Positions 1 to 8,365 of a stretch of 64,000 bases of DNA are shown here, one piece after another; the stretch's first letter is position 1; every line of letters starts with the position of its first letter. Below the pieces are notes generated by a model. The model searched no databases. It worked only from the letters and a program-made list of their open reading frames with translations, and was not told the origin of the DNA. The DNA is from CAYVMX01 sp964452725. GTDB lineage: Bacteria > Patescibacteriota > Gracilibacteria > JAHISY01. The stretch covers positions 10,353-74,352 of the forward strand of contig CAYVMX010000003.1 in assembly GCA_964452725.1 (NCBI GenBank), written 5' to 3'. The position numbers were made by a program, and so were the translations under genes.

Positions 1-932
1 AGTGTGTTTTGGTTAAAAAGTGAATTTTTAGTTGGGCTGACAATAATTGGTGCGTCTTGTTTGGCGATTATGCCGTCGTTGACCTGGACGCTCAGAGTGG
101 CCGGAGTAGTGTCTTTGTCAGTTGTGATATCGAGTGTAGTAGCGCCTGGTTCGACTAGAGTTACGGCATTGGCAAAGGTGTGTATGCCGCGGTCTAGTAG
201 TGTAAAGGTATAGTCACGAGGTAGTAGCGCGAGAGGGTCTGTACTCTCAAAAGTCACTGTACCAGTGTAGTCCTCTAGTACGATGCCATCAGTGTCAGTA
301 ATGCTGACCGTGATGTCAGTTGGTTCGTTGACCGCTACAGCTGTCGGGAAATCAACAGTTAGTTTTTCTTTTGCGGCAGTCAGCTCAGTATTGAGAGCAT
401 CACCGGTCTGTGCGAGCAGTTGATTGCCCAGTGTATTACTATCTCCGCCGACAGCATTGGCGTTGTTGAGGAAGACGATCCGGCTGCGTTCGGTGAGTGT
501 CGTGCCCGAGGTGGTGTCTATAGCTGTGAAGGTGCCGACACCTTCGGTATTGCTAGTCACGGCAAAGACCGCTTCCCCATTGGTATTAGTCGTACCTTGG
601 ATTATTTGGATTTGATCAGCTGGACGACTGCCGATTAGGTTTACTGTATGACCAGCGAGCGGGTTGCCATTTGTATCACGCAGGGTTGCGGTGAGAGTTG
701 ATTTGGCTGTCCCCAAAAAAACTAATTCATCACTAGCTCGCAAGGTTGATTTTTTTATCGAGACAGCTGCTGTCGATGTCGTCGTATTGGTCGTAAGTCC
801 TGCATTGACAGCGCCTAGAGCACTGATCGGTACGAGTGCGTAGCCACTGGGTATCTGCTGGGCAAAGACTGGCGCAGTCGTCAGACTGACACCTAGCATT
901 ACGAGCAAGCTGGCTAGTATTTTTTTGGTCAT
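1..932 (-). CDS. Secreted Ig-like (invasin/Big_1-type) surface protein, C-terminus cut by window edge
   Basis: Reads leftwards from ATG at 932 and stays open to the window edge: 310 residues are visible and the stop lies outside. Residues 1-24 look like a signal peptide (MTKK, hydrophobic core, VFA before QQ). The rest is Thr/Val/Asp-rich beta-sandwich sequence. Around residues 60-140 the pattern LRDTNGNPLAGHTV...TNGEAVFAVTS is typical of bacterial Ig-like Big_1/invasin domains, and a second related unit (DITVSITDTDG...) follows. Inferred role: exported adhesin or S-layer-associated protein. No anchor is visible in the part present. The family assignment is by pattern only. Confidence 0.75.
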   Translation of the reverse strand, partial: MTKKILASLLVMLGVSLTTAPVFAQQIPSGYALVPISALGAVNAGLTTNTTTSTAAVSIKKSTLRASDELVFLGTAKSTLTATLRDTNGNPLAGHTVNLIGSRPADQIQIIQGTTNTNGEAVFAVTSNTEGVGTFTAIDTTSGTTLTERSRIVFLNNANAVGGDSNTLGNQLLAQTGDALNTELTAAKEKLTVDFPTAVAVNEPTDITVSITDTDGIVLEDYTGTVTFESTDPLALLPRDYTFTLLDRGIHTFANAVTLVEPGATTLDITTDKDTTPATLSVQVNDGIIAKQDAPIIVSPTKNSLFNQNT

Positions 933-1070
933 TTGATTTGGGTTTTTGAAAGAAATTTTCATATTATCTTATCAAATTTTGCAGATTTGGTCAATCGTAG
1001 CAGCTTGCCACTCTATAAAAATAGTGTTTTCATCATATTTGTAAAAAGGCACTCTGAATAAGAATTTAAG

Positions 1071-1093
1071 TGGTGCGCCAGGAGGGGTTCGAA
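1071..1093 (-). repeat. Second copy of the tRNA-Arg(TCG) 3' end
   Basis: Exact 23-bp copy of 1241-1263, which is the T-loop-to-CCA part of tRNA-Arg(TCG), 170 bp away in the same orientation. It cannot be a tRNA by itself because all 5' parts are missing. It marks the far end of the tail element at 1094-1240. Confidence 0.95.
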
Positions 1094-1240
1094 GTTAGCT
1101 GTATGGTCGTATTAGTCCCCAGCACAGTTTGCGGTGCGCACCGGCATGATAGTCCAGATTAAAACCTTGTGCCTTTCGAGTTTCTCGACACTCGCTAGTT
1201 CTCCACGCAGAACATCCCACCTGTGGTGGGATAGCCTGTA
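1094..1240 (-). other. tRNA-tail element A (after tRNA-Arg TCG)
   Basis: A 147-bp non-coding segment between the tRNA's CCA and the second copy of its 3' end. In tRNA orientation it can fold as outer stem CCATACAG/CTGCGTGG (7 of 8 pairs, using the tRNA's own CCA) enclosing hairpin ATCCCACC-ACA-GGTGGGAT. Further on is the palindrome CGGTGCGCACCG (1132-1143), and it ends with CAGCTAAC directly before the T-loop copy. It shares architecture, but little plain sequence, with the four other tails. It holds no open frame. Function unknown. Confidence 0.85.
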
Positions 1241-1317
1241 TGGTGCGCCAGGAGGGGTTCGAACCCCCGACCCCCGGTTCCGAAGACCGGTGCTCTATCC
1301 AGCTGAGCTACTGGCGC
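1241..1317 (-). tRNA. tRNA-Arg (anticodon TCG)
   Basis: Full cloverleaf on the minus strand: acceptor GCGCCAG pairs with CTGGCGC, then discriminator A and an encoded CCA. The anticodon loop CTTCGGA between CCGGT and ACCGG gives TCG. It is followed directly by tail element A and then by a second copy of its own last 23 bases, with no terminator between, so gene and tail are probably co-transcribed. Confidence 0.96.
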
Positions 1318-1328
1318 ATAGAGTTAGT

Positions 1329-2741
1329 TTAATCTATTCGGTAGTGCGTGCCTATACTTCGTTTGCGTTTGAGTGCTGCCTTGGTTATCAATAGTGCGGC
1401 GGTACGAGCGTTTTTTGTAGTTAGGCTTTGTGGTTTGAGTTTGGTTAGGGTTTTTAGCGCGGAGAGTAGACCAGCTTTGCTACGGACAATACCAACGTGC
1501 TGCCACATAGTCTGGCGAATAGTTTTTAAAACTTGAGCATCTGTAGGGTGCTTGAAAGTGTACTGCGGTATTTTTGGCTCTGATTTCAAAAGTGGTCGAA
1601 TAGATCCAGCTAACCCAACAGCTAGCCCGAAGACAACAGCTTCAGCCAACGAGTTGCTAGCGAGACGATTCGCGCCATGGACACCAGTGGCTGCGACCTC
1701 ACCGATAGCGAAGAGGTTTTTGAGATTGGTTTCGCCTTTCAAATTTGTCGTTACGCCACCACAGGCATAGTGTGCGACTGGGAAGATTGAGATTAGGTCT
1801 TTCGCGAGGTTAAAGCCAGTTTTTTGGACTTCACTCCAGATGAGCGGAAAGCGCTCTTTGAGCCAGTTTGGTTCAGCGCGGGTAAAGTCGAGGTAGACTT
1901 TCCCCTTTTTCAATTCAGCGAAGATCGCGCGTGCGACTATGTCTCGTGGGGCTAGTTCGGCGGCTTTGTCATAGGCTGTCATGAAGCGTTCGCCGCGTGC
2001 ATTGCGCAGGACAGCACCTTCACCGCGGAGACTTTCCGAGAGCAGTGTTAGTCGTGTTTGGCGACTGACGAGAGCAGTCGGGTGAAACTGTACAAACTCC
2101 AAATCTTTTAATACGGCACCAGCGCGGTAGGCTGCGGCTAGCCCATCGCCAGCTGAGACAGTCGGGTTCGTAGTGCGAGCGTAGAGCTGCCCAAAGCCGC
2201 CAGTGGCGAGTACGGTCTGACCAGCGAGTATGGAAGAGGTTTTGTATTTGGTTTTTACAAAGGCACCATAGCAGACATTTTTTCGTACGATGAGGTCTAG
2301 TAGCGTCGTGTTGGTTAGGATTCTAATGTTTTTATTGGCACGGACTTTTTTTGCTAGTACTTTTTCGATTGTCTCGCCTGTGGAGTCTTTCGTATGCCAA
2401 ATACGACTGTGGCTATGAGCAGCCTCGCGAGTCGGTTCAGTGGCGAACCGTACTCCGAGCGACTCTAGCCAGTCGACGGCTGCTGGTGCGTGCTCTACGA
2501 GGAAGTGCGTGGCACGTTTATCATTTGTGCCTGCGCCAGCATAGAGTGTGTCACGGTAGTGCTCGGCGAAGCTATCCCAGTGGAGATCGCGTACAGCAGC
2601 GATGCCTGCCTGAGCGTAGCGGCTGGAGCTTTCTAGCAGATTGGACTTGGTGATTAAAGTTACCTGACCTCGCTTTGCGAGTGTGAGTCCAGCAGTGAGA
2701 CCTGCGATACCCGAGCCGATGATGAGGAAGTTAGTTTGCAA
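1329..2741 (-). CDS. nadB: L-aspartate oxidase
   Basis: Oxidises L-aspartate to iminoaspartate with FAD, the first step of de novo NAD synthesis. The N-terminal Rossmann motif GSGIAGLTAG (about residues 8-17) binds FAD. Family signatures are HTKDSTGETI, QFHPTAL, SLRGEGAVLRN, HYACGGV and GANRLASNSLAEAVVFG. At 470 residues it is shorter than the E. coli enzyme (540), mainly in the C-terminal helical domain, so this is a compact form. The start overlaps the end of nadC by 11 bp. It is the last gene of the operon elp3-nadC-nadB. nadA, needed for the next step, is not in the window. Confidence 0.95.
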   Translation of the reverse strand: MQTNFLIIGSGIAGLTAGLTLAKRGQVTLITKSNLLESSSRYAQAGIAAVRDLHWDSFAEHYRDTLYAGAGTNDKRATHFLVEHAPAAVDWLESLGVRFATEPTREAAHSHSRIWHTKDSTGETIEKVLAKKVRANKNIRILTNTTLLDLIVRKNVCYGAFVKTKYKTSSILAGQTVLATGGFGQLYARTTNPTVSAGDGLAAAYRAGAVLKDLEFVQFHPTALVSRQTRLTLLSESLRGEGAVLRNARGERFMTAYDKAAELAPRDIVARAIFAELKKGKVYLDFTRAEPNWLKERFPLIWSEVQKTGFNLAKDLISIFPVAHYACGGVTTNLKGETNLKNLFAIGEVAATGVHGANRLASNSLAEAVVFGLAVGLAGSIRPLLKSEPKIPQYTFKHPTDAQVLKTIRQTMWQHVGIVRSKAGLLSALKTLTKLKPQSLTTKNARTAALLITKAALKRKRSIGTHYRID

Positions 2742-3594
2742 TCTTCAAAGAAAAATCTAAAGCAGGACTGCTGTGCGTGAGCGCGCCGAGCGAGACATAA
2801 TCTGCACCAGTTTTGAGATAATGCTTGGCATTTTTGGTAGTGATATTGCCAGAGGCCTCAAGTAATATCTTGGGGTTGATCGCACGGAGTTTGGGTATGA
2901 GTTTTTGGAGTTTGGCTGGTGTGAAGTTGTCGAGCAAGAGGATTAGGTTCTTAGAATCCTGAAAGTACTTGGCTATTTTAGTAGCTAGTTTGGTCGTGTT
3001 GGTTTCGATCTCGAAAGGTTCACGAGTTGCGATTTGCTGCCAGCAGGTTGGGTCTAGCGCGAGGTGGTTGTCTTTGACGAGGATTTGGTCACTCAGACTC
3101 AATCGGTGTGAAAGTCCCCCACCGAGCACGACCGCACGACAGTCGAGTAGCCCGAGTGGGGTCTTGCGCGTGGCGGCGATTTTATTTTTACCGACTTGTT
3201 TTACTACATCGGCAGTGGCGGTAGCGATACCCGAGAGTCGTTGAATTAAATTCAAAGCGGTGCGTTCGGTTGTCAAAATATTCAGTGCGCTGCCGGTGAG
3301 TCGTGCTACGATCTCGCCGCGTTTTATCTGCGCACCATCACGTTTACGCTTTGTGATTTTTACTTTGTGTTTCCCCCAAAAGTACTCTGCTTCATCTAGT
3401 CCAGCGAGGACACCAGTTTGTTTGGCTTTGACTATGGCTTTTACTTTGGCGTGCGGATTTTTTAGCAGCGTGGTGGTGTTGTCGCCTGCGCCGATATCGG
3501 CGCGGTAGATCAGCTCAAGTAGCTCACTGGTGAATTTGCGATAAGTAGGGTTTTTCAATGTGAGCCGGGCGGACTGGCGAGCGGAGGGTTTCAT
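2731..3594 (-). CDS. nadC: Nicotinate-nucleotide pyrophosphorylase (quinolinate phosphoribosyltransferase)
   Basis: Converts quinolinate and PRPP to nicotinate mononucleotide. It has 287 residues, usual for the family. Diagnostic stretches are TERTALNLIQRLSGIAT, ATRKTPLGLLDCRAVVLGGG (phosphoribosyl and quinolinate contacts), SDQILVKDNH and the C-terminal EASGNIT...TGADYVSLGALTHS. Its ATG overlaps the stop of elp3 by 4 bp and its end overlaps nadB by 11 bp, so the three genes are likely translationally coupled. Confidence 0.95.
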   Translation of the reverse strand: MKPSARQSARLTLKNPTYRKFTSELLELIYRADIGAGDNTTTLLKNPHAKVKAIVKAKQTGVLAGLDEAEYFWGKHKVKITKRKRDGAQIKRGEIVARLTGSALNILTTERTALNLIQRLSGIATATADVVKQVGKNKIAATRKTPLGLLDCRAVVLGGGLSHRLSLSDQILVKDNHLALDPTCWQQIATREPFEIETNTTKLATKIAKYFQDSKNLILLLDNFTPAKLQKLIPKLRAINPKILLEASGNITTKNAKHYLKTGADYVSLGALTHSSPALDFSLKIAN

Positions 3595-5120
3595 ATTTTC
3601 TTTATCATATAGGGCTTATCCAAATAATACCCGAGCTTACGATAATATGGACGGACACCGATACCTGCTGGGATTTTGATTAGCTTTACTCTGGATTTTT
3701 TGGCGATTTTTTCAGCGTGATCTAGTAGGCGGCGTCCATAGCCGTGGTGTTGTCCAGAGGCTTTGGTTCGCTGTGTGAGGGCAAGCTCCTGACCGTAGCT
3801 GTGGAGCTCACGGACGAAAGCAGTTCGATCAGTCGCGCACAGACGTAGGCGACAAAAGGCAAGGATTTTATCCTGCTTGGTGTCTTCGTAGCTCAAAAAA
3901 ATCTCCTGCTCTCCCGATGCGATGAAAACGCGTTTGATTAGCTCTACGTTCTTTGGATCAAATTTTGTATCGCGAATTTCGCGACAGCGGATACAACGAC
4001 ACTTTACTTTTTTGTTTTGGAGGATTTGGCGTAGATTGGTTAGTTTACAGCCAGCGAGTATTGAGGTAGCTGGGATATCGCGAACAATGCGCGCGAGGCG
4101 ACAGTATTCAGGTGTGATTTTTTTCAGCTCGGCGACGAGACTGGTCAGTACTGTATTGGAGTAGGGGTGGTATTGTTGTGCGCGCCAGAGTCGCTCCAGA
4201 CCAGTGCCAGCAAGTACGGAGCAGGGGTAGATTTTTAGCTGGTCGGGGCGGTAGTCGTCACTCTCGAAGAGCACGTGAAACATAGCGAGGTCCTTGGCTG
4301 GTGTAGTGCCGGGCAGATCGGGCATCATATGGAGTCCGACCTTGAGTCCAGCGTTTTTCAGTAGCTTTATCGCGGTGGCAGTCTGGGCAGCGGTGTGTCC
4401 GCGTTTGGTAAATTTCAAAACAGTATCATCGAGCGACTGAGCGCCGAGCTCTACGCGCGTGACACCGAGTCGCATTTGATGACGAACTTCTGCTAGGCTG
4501 AGCCAGTCGGGGCGTGTCTCGATCGTCAGTCCGACGAGGCGAGACTGGGCGCGTTCGTTGGCAGTTTGGAGGTCGGAGAGTGAGTTAGATTTAGCTTTTG
4601 TCTTTGTGTTTAGTGCCTGTAAGCAGCGGCGTACAAACCAAGTCTGATACCAGCGTGGCAGCGCTGTCCAAGTACCGCCGAGGATTATGAGTTCGATTTT
4701 TTCGGCGGGGTGACCACAAGCTTGGAGTGAGGCGAGGCGTTCGCTGACTTGGCGGTGAGGGTCAAACTGATTGCGTACAGCGCGCATAGCGCCAGGTTGA
4801 TTGCTGAGATAGCTTTTGGGTAGACCTTTTTCGCTAGGGCAAAAAATACACCGACCTGGGCAGCCAAAGTCACGTGTCAAAACTGTAATGACCGAGACAC
4901 CCGAAAGACTACGGATGGGACGACGGATAAGGAGTTTTTCTAATGCAGGAGCGGGTTTAATTTTTTTTTCGGTAAGGAGTTTTTTGTAAGCAGCTAGCAA
5001 TCGACTATTCGGCAGCAGGGCGCTGCCTGCAGCATAGCGGGCTTTGATTTGGCGCAAACTCTTCTCCGAGTTAACCTTCTCTTTGAGTGTGGCGAGAATT
5101 ATTTTTTTAGCAGTTTGCAT
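3591..5120 (-). CDS. elp3: Elp3-type radical SAM/GNAT tRNA wobble-uridine modification enzyme
   Basis: A 509-residue protein with a radical SAM centre at about C87, C91 and C94 (CPGRCIFC; Elp3-type C-x3-C-x2-C) and a C-terminal GNAT domain (ALTQRTKASGQHHGYGRRLL, about 445-509). This is the Elp3 order. The family carboxymethylates U34 in tRNA using acetyl-CoA; single-subunit Elp3 proteins are known outside eukaryotes. A TTG two codons upstream is possible, but ATG at 5120 fits better. That ATG shares the tetranucleotide CATG (5118-5121) with the start of the opposite methyltransferase gene, whose eukaryotic relatives act on the Elongator product. Confidence 0.93.
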   Translation of the reverse strand: MQTAKKIILATLKEKVNSEKSLRQIKARYAAGSALLPNSRLLAAYKKLLTEKKIKPAPALEKLLIRRPIRSLSGVSVITVLTRDFGCPGRCIFCPSEKGLPKSYLSNQPGAMRAVRNQFDPHRQVSERLASLQACGHPAEKIELIILGGTWTALPRWYQTWFVRRCLQALNTKTKAKSNSLSDLQTANERAQSRLVGLTIETRPDWLSLAEVRHQMRLGVTRVELGAQSLDDTVLKFTKRGHTAAQTATAIKLLKNAGLKVGLHMMPDLPGTTPAKDLAMFHVLFESDDYRPDQLKIYPCSVLAGTGLERLWRAQQYHPYSNTVLTSLVAELKKITPEYCRLARIVRDIPATSILAGCKLTNLRQILQNKKVKCRCIRCREIRDTKFDPKNVELIKRVFIASGEQEIFLSYEDTKQDKILAFCRLRLCATDRTAFVRELHSYGQELALTQRTKASGQHHGYGRRLLDHAEKIAKKSRVKLIKIPAGIGVRPYYRKLGYYLDKPYMIKKI

Positions 5121-5820
5121 GACCAAAGACTCAGCTAGTTTACGGCAGAAAGTCGCTCGCGACTATGATACCATCGCCGACGAATGGGATCGGACACGGC
5201 AAAACTCATGGGGTGAGTTTGAGTTTTTGGGTGAGCTGCTGGAGCAAAGCCATTCTGATAAGAATATAAAAATATTAGACGCAGGGTGTGGTAATGGTCG
5301 GCTAATTAAATGGTTGGACACAAAATTAAATAAAAATGGGTATGAGTATCTCGGTGTGGATAGTTCTAGTGAATTACTAAAAAAAGCGCAGACAAGTTTT
5401 CCTGCACGGAAGTTCCAACAGGCTGACCTGACAGAGTTTCGAGCCAAGGCAAAGTACGATGCTGTCGCCTGTATCGCGGTGTTACACCATCTGCCGAGTA
5501 GGACCGATCGATTAAAGGTTTTACAAAATCTTTATACGAGTCTGGAAAATGGTGGTCGACTTTTCCTGACAGTTTGGAATCTCTGGCAGCTACGGTATCT
5601 GAAATTCACATTAAAAAGTTATTTAGTTGGCACTCCTCGCGAGTGTCGAATTCCTTTCGCTGGACGAGTGGAGCGCTATGTCTATGCTTTCACTGCGAGT
5701 GAGCTAATGCAGCTGTTTGACGAGGTGGGATTTAGTCGAGTTGAAGTTTTCCCTGCGGCTAGAGAGAATAAGACTGGTGTTTTCACTGGACGTAATCTAA
5801 TAGTCCGCGCTATCAAATGA
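5119..5820 (+). CDS. Trm9/ALKBH8-like SAM-dependent methyltransferase
   Basis: A 233-residue class I methyltransferase. RDYDTIADEWDRTRQNSW at the N-terminus, motif I LDAGCGNGRL, the acidic loop GVDSS, and IAVLHHLPSRTDRL resemble the tRNA methyltransferase Trm9/ALKBH8 family, which methylates cm5U34 to mcm5U34. The ATG at 5119 is preferred: extension to a TTG at 5044 would only add sequence antisense to elp3. The head-to-head elp3 gene fits a two-step wobble pathway. A general small-molecule methyltransferase is the main alternative. The 3' end overlaps the next gene by 4 bp (ATGA). Confidence 0.75.
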   Translation: MTKDSASLRQKVARDYDTIADEWDRTRQNSWGEFEFLGELLEQSHSDKNIKILDAGCGNGRLIKWLDTKLNKNGYEYLGVDSSSELLKKAQTSFPARKFQQADLTEFRAKAKYDAVACIAVLHHLPSRTDRLKVLQNLYTSLENGGRLFLTVWNLWQLRYLKFTLKSYLVGTPRECRIPFAGRVERYVYAFTASELMQLFDEVGFSRVEVFPAARENKTGVFTGRNLIVRAIK

Positions 5821-6059
5821 ACCCTAAAGATCCTGAAATACTCGAAGGTGAAGTCATTGGCTCTGCGCCAGAAAAAAACTCTCAGCGAGAGCAACCACGT
5901 GGCGGCGTACCACCACAGTTTGCTAAAATCCAGTCATCATGTTTGACAGGTTGCTTGATCGCGTTAGTGCTCGTATTGTCTGTAGTGGTTTTTGCGCCCG
6001 CACTTTTGTTGTTGCCTTTGTTGCTCTGGCTCTTTTGGTGGCTGCGCCAAAAGAAGTAG
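5817..6059 (+). CDS. Small membrane protein (80 aa)
   Basis: Starts in the ATGA overlap with the methyltransferase. The polar N-terminal half (about 1-40) is followed by a strongly hydrophobic region (about 43-75) that could span the membrane once or as a hairpin, ending in RQKK. Not recognised. Its last 121 bases overlap, in another frame, the signal-peptide region of the SLH-CAP gene, which is unusual here. Either both are real or one start is wrong. Confidence 0.5.
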   Translation: MNPKDPEILEGEVIGSAPEKNSQREQPRGGVPPQFAKIQSSCLTGCLIALVLVLSVVVFAPALLLLPLLLWLFWWLRQKK

Positions 6060-8365
6060 TAGCAGCAAGTTTCGTCGATGTGCCGAGTACTCACACCAAT
6101 GCTGCTGCGATTGATTATCTCACGACAGAAGGTGTGATCGGTGGTTATCCTGACGGCTCTTTCCGACCGGATCAGCCAGTCAATCGAGCAGAGGCGCTCA
6201 AGATTATCTTGCTCGGTAGTCAGATCGTGACTAGTGCTTCGCGTGCGGCAGTTTTTCCCGATGTGCCAGCTGAGGCTTGGTTCGCTCCATTTATCAGTAC
6301 TGCCAAGGATCGTGAGATCGTCGGCGGTTATCCTGATGGGTTTTTTCGTCCGGAGCAGACGGTCAATCTCGTCGAAGCACTCAAGATGGCGCTGACCGCC
6401 AATCAGATTGTGCTGGACAATTACGCGACTACAGCTCAGGTCTTTGCCGACACTGAGGCTGGTGCGTGGTATAGCGCCTTTCTCAGCTATGCCAAGCAGT
6501 TTGAGCTGGTCGATGGCGACACAGGCGATCGTGTGTATCCAGATCGATCATTGACACGTGGTCAGCTCGCGGAGGTGATGTACCGTTATGCGACGCGCAT
6601 TGATCGTGTCTGTCCGCGCTTACTGGATAATATCAAAACCAAGTCAACTGATTATTTCAATGGGCTAACACTTACACAACCATTACCGACGATCTTTTAT
6701 GAAGATGAGATTTATGCGTTGCGTGGTTCTACGGCTGGGGCAGTGCCAAAGGTGACAGCTTTTTTTTCCAAGACAAATGGCGAGCAAGTTGTTTTTTCGA
6801 CAGCTGTCGAAAATGGTGAGTTTGTATTACCGGTCGAATTCCGTGCGCCAGGATATTACAATTTCGCCGTACTGCCTGGTGAAAGCGGTCGGAGTGTAGT
6901 GGCGACAGTGGAAGTAATACCACAGGAGTGTGCTCCAGCCACAGTCGCCGTGGCAAGCAGTATGCCAACTGGTTTGACCGCTACGACTGTAGACAACGAG
7001 CCGATCCTGCGCTGGGACAACGGTACCAACAACCTTACACGTGTGGTGTTGCGTCAGGGGTCGCATCGTTATGAGCGACTGCTATCGGCTGGACAGACGG
7101 AGCTGGTGCTTGATCCAGTAGACTTCACTGATTGGGAGGTCGGTAGCGCGACGGTTCAAGTCTTCGGTGCGTATGCGGAGGGCGGTGTCAGCTATGCGCC
7201 GAGGACAGAGTGGGTAGCAAGTGATCCATTGACACTAAATATCGCTCAGCATTATTTTTCTGAGTGGCGTACCGATGTGCTCTCACTCTCTCTATTGCCA
7301 GAGACGCATGGTGATGCTCTGACGCTGGCTGGCACTAGCTCTATCGCGCTGGAGACGACAGCTTATCTGGTCTCACCAAGTGGTACAGTAAAAGAGTTTA
7401 CTTTCGTCGGTGAGCCAAACGAACTCCTAGCTGGTAGTAGTTTTACGCTCAATCTCAATTTTTCTGAAGTGGGTACATATATAGTCGAAATAAATGATAC
7501 AAGTGGATTGGCAGTGCTCAACCATCCGCTTTACCAGACTGGTACTTTTCCACTTTTGCCGGATTTTCAAGATCTCCGTGATACTGTCAAATCAGCGGCT
7601 GGTTTCTCACTCAATCGTGAGCGTTCGATCTGGCTACGCTTGGTCAACTCTGCACGAGCACAGGCTGGGCTTGGTGCGGTCACTCTGAGTCCTGAGCTGT
7701 CTGAGATCGCTCAAGATTATGCCGAGCAGATGGCTACGAATAATTTTTTTGGACATGTGGGGCTAGACGGTCGTGATCCAGAGGCGCGTCGCACAGCAGC
7801 TGGTTGGCCACTCTCAGTCGGTGAAAATCTCGCACAAGATATGAATACTCAATACGCCCATGCTGGGCTAATGCGCTCAGCCGCGCATCGTGCCAATATC
7901 TTAAACCCCGAATGGGGGCAGGTAGGACTAGGGATCGCAGAAAACTCACGTGGTGAGCGCCTCTTTGTCCAAGAGTTCAGCGTCACACTCAAGACTGAGC
8001 CTACGCTGGACACTTTGGCAGATGAGCTCTTCGCTAGCTTGAGTGCTGCGCGACAGTCACGTGGTTTGGTTGCCTTTAGCTCACATGCCAATATCCAAGC
8101 TGCTGCCGATAGTTGGAGTAAACAAATGACAGCTGGCAATTTCCTAGATACAGTCCATGGTCCTGCTAGTCTAGAGGCGACAGTGCGTGCACAAGGTTTC
8201 TCCGGCTCGATCAAGGCGCTGATTTTCAAAGCCAGCCGACTAGCCGATATCGAGGCTAATCTGCTCGCGGATGAAAATTTCCTGACGGTGGAGTTCGGCA
8301 CGCTAGCGATCGGAGTCGCGCAGGGTGACGATGGTGTCTACCGTGCGACGGTGATTTTTCGCTAA
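5939..8365 (+). CDS. S-layer homology protein with two CAP/SCP domains
   Basis: An 808-residue exported protein. A long N-region and hydrophobic core up to about residue 42 form a signal peptide. Three SLH domains follow (about 43-220; GGYPDGSFRPDQPVNRAEALK, FADTEAGAWY). A beta-rich middle region leads to a CAP domain at about 560-690 (LVNSARAQAGLGAVTLSPEL, GHVG, SVGENLA, HRANIL). A second CAP-like domain (about 695-808) has lost most motifs. SLH domains bind secondary cell-wall polymers, so this is probably a wall-anchored protein. Its stop overlaps the stop of the opposite S41 protease gene. The start is uncertain because of the overlap with the 80-aa gene. Confidence 0.88.
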   Translation: MFDRLLDRVSARIVCSGFCARTFVVAFVALALLVAAPKEVVAASFVDVPSTHTNAAAIDYLTTEGVIGGYPDGSFRPDQPVNRAEALKIILLGSQIVTSASRAAVFPDVPAEAWFAPFISTAKDREIVGGYPDGFFRPEQTVNLVEALKMALTANQIVLDNYATTAQVFADTEAGAWYSAFLSYAKQFELVDGDTGDRVYPDRSLTRGQLAEVMYRYATRIDRVCPRLLDNIKTKSTDYFNGLTLTQPLPTIFYEDEIYALRGSTAGAVPKVTAFFSKTNGEQVVFSTAVENGEFVLPVEFRAPGYYNFAVLPGESGRSVVATVEVIPQECAPATVAVASSMPTGLTATTVDNEPILRWDNGTNNLTRVVLRQGSHRYERLLSAGQTELVLDPVDFTDWEVGSATVQVFGAYAEGGVSYAPRTEWVASDPLTLNIAQHYFSEWRTDVLSLSLLPETHGDALTLAGTSSIALETTAYLVSPSGTVKEFTFVGEPNELLAGSSFTLNLNFSEVGTYIVEINDTSGLAVLNHPLYQTGTFPLLPDFQDLRDTVKSAAGFSLNRERSIWLRLVNSARAQAGLGAVTLSPELSEIAQDYAEQMATNNFFGHVGLDGRDPEARRTAAGWPLSVGENLAQDMNTQYAHAGLMRSAAHRANILNPEWGQVGLGIAENSRGERLFVQEFSVTLKTEPTLDTLADELFASLSAARQSRGLVAFSSHANIQAAADSWSKQMTAGNFLDTVHGPASLEATVRAQGFSGSIKALIFKASRLADIEANLLADENFLTVEFGTLAIGVAQGDDGVYRATVIFR

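Noticed and set aside
1071..1240. Integron attC sites as an explanation of the tRNA tails
   Set aside because: GCTAAC at one junction recalls an attC core, but the other tails have AGCTAGC or GCGAC, and the duplicated tRNA end is not an attC feature.
1094..1240. Known self-cleaving ribozyme (hammerhead) in the tRNA tails
   Set aside because: The conserved CTGATGA and GAAA core is missing in all copies.
5119..5820. UGA recoded as glycine (as in Gracilibacteria)
   Set aside because: TGA ends this and other complete genes at the expected length; no gene needs TGA as a sense codon.
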